The notes under the pieces are model-generated. The model saw only the letters and a list, made by a program, of their open reading frames with translations. It was not told the DNA's origin and made no database searches. A DNA stretch of 64,000 nt from Astrocystis sublimbata (taxonomy: Eukaryota; Ascomycota; Sordariomycetes; Xylariales; Xylariaceae): positions 186,001-250,000 of the forward strand of contig JAJNNY010000021.1 of assembly GCA_022453515.1 (NCBI GenBank). The letters run 5' to 3'. Both the position numbers and the translations under genes were made by a program. Within the stretch, counting starts at the first letter, position 1. Every line of letters begins with the position of its first letter. Shown here piece after piece: positions 58,081 through 64,000 of the stretch.

Positions 58081-60107
58081 ATAGTAGACTGGACACCAAG
58101 CAACTAGTCTTCGCTTTGACTATACAGACTATTATAGCTGAGGAAGTGACAAATGTGTGGAAAAGATGAACGTCTTCGTTTGCTAATCAAGTCCGATGGG
58201 CGTTATGGAGATGCTCCGACAGTAATTATAGCGCAATCCTTTTATTTTCTATCATCTGATTCTAATATGAAATTCGTATTGTGACAACCTGATTCGCAAG
58301 ATGTCCAATTTTTGTTTCGAAATTTTGATTTTCCACCGATCTCATGATGTTATGCGAGGTGACGACAGTAATTGTTCATATGGGTTTTCCAATGGCAACA
58401 TAACCGCCGACATGGCCGGACGGTCTTCGGCACAGGCTGATATTGAATTAATACGCACCGGCGAACTCTCCATGAGGTATCTTTGTACCCCCCTAAAATA
58501 AATAATGCTTGGCAATCGGCGCCAGAAACCTTCGCATTTTGCCGGTGTCCAGACTTCAGGCGGCCACCGATTCTGGTTTTACTATTACAGTCTGCTGCTT
58601 AGCTCCGTAGCAAAGACATTTAGGCCTTCAACATTCCCAAACTAGTGTATCTGATGGAAGCAGATTGAATCATGTGACCTAATTGACCAACCTCATGAGA
58701 ATGGTTGGAAAACAGTACTTGCCACCAAGTGCGACGAGATCAGCGTGACCATTTCTGACTTCTCCCGTCATGTTGCACACCCTTTTTTCGGATAGGATTC
58801 CGTGCATCAAATTCCACATGAACTTTGAACTGACAAGAAATTCCGCTGCACAGAGTAGATTCCATTGACCTGAGCAATGTCACTAGCTATGCAGGGCAGC
58901 AAGACTCATGCACAGGTTCCGCGTATCCCACACGACATGGACCACGCCAAAGTGATGGGAGCAAGATGTGCATCAATAAGACATGCATGAACATCATGTG
59001 TAGTGTTTCATCGCAGTCGAGTGAGATAAGACCCAAGAGTCTATGTACGAGAGACGGGTGGAATATTGACGCCACCTAGATGCTTTTTCTTCCTATAGTG
59101 TCTTTCTATCTCCGTGTTTTAGAACAGTGTAAAACAGGTCAGCATGTCTTCCGCGTTTGCTTTTGGATCGACCATTGGATGTTGAATTCTAATTGGCTGA
59201 TTGATGTCATGAACCAATGAGTGTGAGTGCAACGCTTGCAACCGTTAGCTGGTACTTGAGTTCACTAAGATGATGGGAAAAGCTTCCGAGACTTGCGTCA
59301 AACGGCAGCTGGCAAAAGCAACGAGACGAGCGACAAAAGTAAACGAGTCGAAATACAGTATCCTGATGAGATCGGTTTTCGCTTTCGGAGACCGAACATG
59401 AGGCTTTGTAAGATGATGCACATTCAATTGGCTATCCTCTCGTCTCATCCCGCCAGATCAATGACAAGCCACATTCCCCCGCCTCCTCAATTATAAACCA
59501 CGTTTCCCAAACGATTCCTGCTCGCCTGCCTACCACGTGAGTAATGCATAAGAAGCCTCTCACAACAGACGAGTGACGAGAAATTATAGTATACTCGTCA
59601 TCCCAATGGCATAGAGACTATCAAGTTACGAGCAAGCACTGGGGGGACCGGATGCAACTCCCCTGCATATAAGGAAGCATTGCATCAGAGGCTGCAAACT
59701 ATTCGAATCTAGCCATACTCAGTTCTGCATCATGCACCATACGCCGTTATCCTATTCGATTTGAAATGGGAGTGCATATGCATCTCTTGCTACCTTGTGG
59801 TTAGCTGAATGCATGCTGGCGGTGAACTAGTCTTTAGAAGAGGACTAGTTTTGTCGAGTGGCTGCATTAGCTCTCACGAGGACTTGGAATTGTGCAGATC
59901 GTTTTCTCGTCCCTCTATGAGGGGCGTGGTGGCATTCTGATGTAACATCGAGCTGAGCTTTGACCTCACGAGTCGAGGATATCTATCCCCAGCCGTGAGA
60001 TAATTCGGAACTTGCAATTCCTCTATCAATGCAGCCATTGAGTCGGCGGGGACACTGTTCGCACATTCGACACTCTTGATATTCGAAAACATTCAGGTAC
60101 AATCGTG
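58081..60107. other. Intergenic, no gene recognised
   Basis: About 2 kb of mostly AT-rich sequence with short open frames. Promoter of the single-pass membrane protein gene lies in the last part. I see no repeat or RNA gene. Confidence 0.4.
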
Positions 60108-60719
60108 ATGGCGGCCTCCGGCATATCAGCAACTTACACGAGCCACATAGGGTCCAACGAGCTGTTGACAGCTACCCTACCAACTGGAACACTCCCTCCT
60201 GCACCCACCGCAACCGCACAATCGTACTCGAGTTTGATAGGCGCACCTTCATTCGACGCCTCACACGGCATATCTATAGACTCTAGCTCGATAATGGCAC
60301 TCACCTTGTCTCCGACACCCTCTTCTGGTCAAGCCTTCATGGCAACGTCTTCTTCCCTGTCAACATCCAACTTCGCTGCCCCATCTTCGGCTGCTGCGAG
60401 CGGCGCAGGAGCTTCCTTGCCCAGAGGGGGTGCTGCTTTGACGCCGGGTCCCATTGTTGGCATCGCCTTTGGCAGTGTAGCGGCTCTATCGTTCATCATC
60501 GCGGCAATCGTCTACGCTATCACTACCCATATCAAAAAGAGACACGCACAAGAGACGACCGGTTCAATCCACAGTGTCGAGGAGGGGTCTGAGGAAGGGG
60601 CGAAGATGCACCGAAGAACGATTTCCCCAATCAATACCTACAGACAGCAGAGACTGAACTCAGTAACAGAGCAAGGAGAGGATATTCAGAGGTCACCTCG
60701 ACAGTCGTCGCGGAATTGA
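60108..60719 (+). CDS. Single-pass membrane protein with Ser/Thr-rich ectodomain
   Basis: Single-exon protein of 203 aa. The first ~115 residues are rich in Ser, Thr, Ala and Pro (a likely O-mannosylated region), residues about 120-145 form one hydrophobic helix (GPIVGIAFGSVAALSFIIAAIVYAI), and a basic stop-transfer KKRH follows. The cytoplasmic tail has SIHSVEEGSEEGAK and RRTISPINTYRQQR. This layout resembles fungal wall-stress sensors or similar Ser/Thr-rich membrane proteins, but no Cys-rich WSC domain or signal peptide is visible at this start, so an upstream exon could be missing. Function unknown. The frame is clean and codon use is biased as expected for a gene, but confidence is moderate. 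Confidence 0.6.
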   Translation: MAASGISATYTSHIGSNELLTATLPTGTLPPAPTATAQSYSSLIGAPSFDASHGISIDSSSIMALTLSPTPSSGQAFMATSSSLSTSNFAAPSSAAASGAGASLPRGGAALTPGPIVGIAFGSVAALSFIIAAIVYAITTHIKKRHAQETTGSIHSVEEGSEEGAKMHRRTISPINTYRQQRLNSVTEQGEDIQRSPRQSSRN

Positions 60720-61245
60720 AGCTGGATGTGGGAGGAACTGGAAGTTGTAATTATAATATTTTGGAAAAGAGATTAGCAAGGAGTAGTGATGATATACCAA
60801 TGGAACTTTAGTGTGCTTATAAGACCATCTATCTATGATCGTTGCATGTGAATTGAAACAGAATGACTACTTAAGTAGTGACACAAGGGTATGCCACCTT
60901 TAGCTCGGTCGCCATATTCACACGCTGTGTTGACTGGCCGTACAACTCAACCTTCAGAAGAATCTCAAGTACCTAGGTAGTAATTTTTTTAAAAGCTACA
61001 TATAGTCTCTGCTGTGTTTCGTTGAAAATGCATCAAACACATTGTCGCCAGGCCACTGCCCTAGCTCCCTGCTGGTCGAGGCAACCAGATCTCCATATGA
61101 AATGTGAAAACTCCTGAAGTTGTAATTGATTCTGCAGTGACAGTCCAACTTTCGCAGATACTACTCTTGTGTAACAGTAACCGTTGACCTTACTCCTGGG
61201 CTTATGAGCTTCCTGTCGGCCGAGCCACCAATTCCTTATCGATCA
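60720..61245. other. Convergent 3' region
   Basis: 3' UTRs of the two converging genes. No gene or repeat was seen. Confidence 0.5.
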
Positions 61246-62070
61246 CTAGGGAGGGCATAACAAAAGCTCACAAAGCTCATCATAGAATTTCTTGACGCGC
61301 CACCGACTATAAGTCTCCAGAGTCTCGCGATCCGCCTCTAGGACTCCGAAGCCATGTGCGAAGACCTTTGGAGATAGCGCACTCTTCCACTCGCCGCTCG
61401 TGACTAGTCTTTTCCTCTTCAGTTTGCGCTTCAGCAACTCCAACCCCTCCTTGTCTGTCCCACTGGGAGAGTCAATTGGGAGCCATTCGGCTATCTCGGA
61501 CAATATCATCATCAGTGCCCAAACCTGGTAGAACCATGTAGACTGTCCGTCGGCCCTATACTCTGGGTGGCGATATATATCTGGGAACGCGGGCCTGGCA
61601 AGGTCGAGGAGGTAGGGCCTCGTGTAATTGAAGGGTCTCGTGCACAGGAAGACGAAACTCGCGGTTCGCAGTGCATCGTGGTGGATCTTGAAGTGCACAT
61701 GTAGTGATCGGACCTGCGTAGCAATAGTTCTTGCCAGCTCGCGGATGACATCGTTTGGAGGTCTAGGGACCCTAACGAGCACCTCGCGTAAGTCGATCGG
61801 AGACTCGGTGCACTCGTAGAAAATCGCTGTTCGAGGTCCCTGTCGGAATATTCCGTTAATTGTTAGCGTGTGTGCCTCCTCTGGCCGTCCGTCTCGCGTC
61901 GGCAAGCGTTCTTCGATTGCCTCGAGCCAATTGAGAAACTTTTCCGGTGAGTTTGGTGTCCATTCAAGGAGGCCGGTGATGCATTTGCCGCCTTTCTCGA
62001 TCCGCTTGGCTCTGCTGCGGCCATTTGGGCCCTCTGGTCGCTGCTTGAGGTTCTCTATGTATTCTAGCAT
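61246..62070 (-). CDS. Kinase-like (pseudokinase) fragment protein
   Basis: 274 aa from the first ATG (62070) after a TATAAATA on the minus strand (62165-62158). The frame also stays open from a GTG at 62097. Segments IHHDALRTASFVF, PYLLDLARPA, IYRHPEYR and FYQVWALMMILSEIAEW match the C-lobe of fungal kinase-like proteins that follow HeLo/prion-inhibition domains, including the position of the catalytic loop (H-x-x-L-R instead of HRD), the YRHPEY activation-segment end and the Y-x-x-W-A helix. No glycine loop, DFG motif or catalytic Asp is visible. It is therefore a short pseudokinase, either a truncated relative or a stand-alone fungal form. No HeLo or HET domain is encoded directly upstream. 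Function unknown. Confidence 0.7.
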   Translation of the reverse strand: MLEYIENLKQRPEGPNGRSRAKRIEKGGKCITGLLEWTPNSPEKFLNWLEAIEERLPTRDGRPEEAHTLTINGIFRQGPRTAIFYECTESPIDLREVLVRVPRPPNDVIRELARTIATQVRSLHVHFKIHHDALRTASFVFLCTRPFNYTRPYLLDLARPAFPDIYRHPEYRADGQSTWFYQVWALMMILSEIAEWLPIDSPSGTDKEGLELLKRKLKRKRLVTSGEWKSALSPKVFAHGFGVLEADRETLETYSRWRVKKFYDELCELLLCPP

Positions 62071-63740
62071 GCTGGTTCCTTTGGCGAATTCACTCACGTA
62101 GGTGGCTGGTCCGAGAAAACCTTCTTAATCAAATGACGGGTTGGGTTGTCGTTGACCTATTTATAAGTTCAAATTGAACTCAGTGGCAGACATGTAACCC
62201 GTCTGGCCTCAGGTTCCATTCACTATTGTCACGGACACGACGTTTTTCTACTTGCTACTTTACGAATGTTCAGTATCATCGCACTTGGTTGTGCAGTATA
62301 GCCATGTTCTACACGGGTAGCCACATCTCTGTGTCACCACCTGTCGCTCACAATGTGATGCTGAGGCCCAATCGATGTCAGTGGATTGATCATCTTTCGC
62401 ACACAGGACTCCCTCGACTCCTACGTCGCCACGTAGGGGCGCACAGGTCGGTCAAGTAATGGCCCCGAGAAGTTTGCTCGAGTAGCTACCTAGATACCTA
62501 CCTTACCTAGGCACTCAGGAACAGGGTCTTTTGCCACATGACTTTCTGATCACGTATGTGAGGCCTTTGCCGCCGAGTCTTATTGGATGCCAACTAACTC
62601 TTACCTGTCCATTTTGCCACGAAATTGAATTATCTGAAGCTGTGCTCCCGCGTTTCAGTCTAACTATGTGTCTCATCCAAAGAGTTTCCAACTCTCAGCA
62701 GCCCTGGTCTCACCCACGTGGTTAGAAAGACTATTCGCCGTAATCGAACGCACATCAGAGGGACGCCACAACCAGGGACCGAGCGCCAGTCTGTCGGCTC
62801 TGAGAGGTAGCCAATCCAAAGTCACATGCATCATCACGGCAAGGCTTGCGCAAACGGTTCGGAACCGGTGTCGCTATGCCACCCACACATTGCCAACGGC
62901 GCAGAGCCGCATGCAATCAACTCAGTCGCCCTTGCACTGCCAGTCCGGCCTCACTTCTCAATGTTGGTCAGGCGCCAGCCAAGCCACCCCCTCAATACGT
63001 AGGTACATAATAGATGTTAGTGTACTACGATCGAGGCTACGCATTTCTGAAGCTACAACAAGTCGCTTGCGTCCTCTTCTTACCTGTACTCGGTCTCAGC
63101 CACCCTTTTCCTGGGATGCAATCATGAAGGTCAATATCCCACTGCATGAGCAGCTTGAGCTAGGTCTGCATGGGCATCGTAGACTGCCAAGCCGCTACCA
63201 TACTGTAGTCCCACAGGTCAGGGCGATCTCATTCCGGGTTCCCCAATCAATCCATGGAATCTTGGTCAAGGAAGTCTTGACATGAAATCTTTCGTTTGGT
63301 TTCGCTCAGTCATCCCTACTTCGATAGAAATGAAGGCATGCGATGGTTTTTGCTTTGAGATATGCTGTATATATCGTCGGCTACTCACCTGGGGCGAGGA
63401 GCTGGGCGGTTATACTTATAGGCGTGCCGCTATCTACTAAGAATGCTCTAGAGAGCTATGAGCTAGAGTTACGCCTCCACCCCACCTCGCCGAGATCCTC
63501 CCGAGATATTCCCAACTACCGACAGGCAAGCTATCCGATGTGCGGAGGATAGCTTAGAACAAGTATACTTATACCGACAAGTTTGTGCTTTAGAATTGAT
63601 GGCTTTGATGTTTAATTATAGCTTGTTATGTACACCATCAACTTCATATCATTCGCTCTACCAGAATTTCCACCCAAGGAACCAGAGTCTCCACGCAAGA
63701 GTAGGTTTTCCCCCAATCCAATCACAACGTAGTGTTATGA
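62071..63740. other. Intergenic, no gene recognised
   Basis: Promoter region of the kinase-like gene at left and of the cupin gene at right. It holds a CTACCTAGATACCTACCTTACC tract (62485-62507). The 62668-63285 frame is open but featureless. Confidence 0.4.
62158..62165 (-). promoter_or_regulatory. TATA box of the kinase-like gene
   Basis: TATAAATA on the minus strand, about 88 bases upstream of the ATG at 62070, with no ATG in between. This supports the short start. Confidence 0.55.
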
Positions 63741-64000
63741 ATGAAATGGCTTATTGTGAGACTTTTGGTAGTGTCTGGCCTCGTCCCCATACTCGTCATC
63801 AAGGGTGCTGGCAGCGAATATATCCAGCTGCCGCCCAACGAGAACGCTCTCACTGCCGACTTCCACACCCACCGGACCGAGACCACCGACGGCCCTACCC
63901 ACATCACCTCCGGCTTCTACAAGATTATCGCCGGACCCGAAAAGATCATTCCCTACCCTTGCGAGGAGACCAAATACGTCCTCCAGGGCCAGATTGATAT
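63741..64000 (+). CDS. Secreted cupin-like protein (EutQ-like), cut by window edge
   Basis: Partial gene. The frame from ATG 63741 stays open to the window edge (86 codons). The N-terminus MKWLIVRLLVVSGLVPILVI is a hydrophobic signal or anchor. The body reads EYIQLPPNENALTADF then SGFYKIIAGPEKIIPYPCEETKYVLQGQID, the pattern of the first half of the cupin barrel in ethanolamine-utilisation EutQ-like fungal proteins (FYxIxAG...Y.YEE.KxxLxGxxxI). Cupins of this group are enzymes or regulators of unknown substrate. The reading frame is distinct from the longer, stop-bounded frame at 63596-63997. The gene continues beyond the right edge, so the C-terminus and any introns are unseen. Confidence 0.75.
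   Translation, partial: MKWLIVRLLVVSGLVPILVIKGAGSEYIQLPPNENALTADFHTHRTETTDGPTHITSGFYKIIAGPEKIIPYPCEETKYVLQGQID

Noticed and set aside
62668..63285. 205-codon open frame
   Set aside because: No recognisable domain, no signal, composition like non-coding DNA.
1..64000. tRNA, rRNA and CRISPR arrays
   Set aside because: No cloverleaf with A/B boxes, no rRNA-like sequence and no regularly spaced direct repeats were seen by eye; a covariance-model search would be decisive for tRNAs.

Overview
The window is nuclear DNA of a filamentous ascomycete (Pezizomycotina). The evidence is short GT-AG introns of about 45-110 nt with CTAAC/CTAAT-like branch sites, GPI-anchored and cysteine-rich secreted proteins, a NACHT (STAND) protein, a highly reducing polyketide synthase (PKS) locus, and many TAGGTACCTA-type tracts between genes. 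A BAS2-like secreted protein and an HsbA-type surface protein suggest a plant-associated or saprotrophic lifestyle, possibly a Sordariomycete; this is inference. No bacterial operons, CRISPR arrays, tRNA or rRNA genes were seen.

Layout. 0-7.5 kb: a CorA-like divalent-cation transporter cut by the left edge, an omega-type glutathione transferase and an HsbA-domain GPI protein. 8-12.2 kb: a small cysteine-rich secreted protein and an RS/RD-rich protein. 14.4-23 kb is the housekeeping core: amidophosphoribosyltransferase (13 exons), TAF6, and succinate dehydrogenase subunit C. 24-29 kb: a secreted royal-jelly/yellow-family protein and a two-module cysteine-rich secreted protein. 29.5-38.9 kb: a NACHT protein, an APH-fold kinase and a secreted arylsulfatase. 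39.4-54.8 kb: a compact secondary-metabolism locus. 55.9-64 kb: a GPI-type secreted protein, a single-pass membrane protein, a kinase-like fragment protein and the start of a secreted cupin.

The secondary-metabolism locus holds a type I highly reducing PKS (KS-AT-DH-MT-ER-KR-ACP, 16 exons, minus strand), a divergent seven-helix membrane protein, a cytochrome P450 and a secreted heme-thiolate peroxidase/peroxygenase. The PKS looks broken in its KS domain by a 5-bp tandem duplication (frameshift) and a nearby in-frame TGA, while all other catalytic domains stay open. The P450 has an N-terminal exon that does not join in frame. Together these suggest a recently decaying cluster, unless they are assembly errors.

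The main non-gene discovery is a pair of 72-bp elements (34020-34091 and 58004-58075). They begin TG and end CA, have near-perfect terminal inverted repeats, an internal hairpin and a TATA-like box, and each is flanked by its own perfect 5-bp target-site duplication. They look like a miniature solo LTR (TRIM-like) or a MITE.

All exon structures were worked out by hand from splice signals, reading frame and family motifs.
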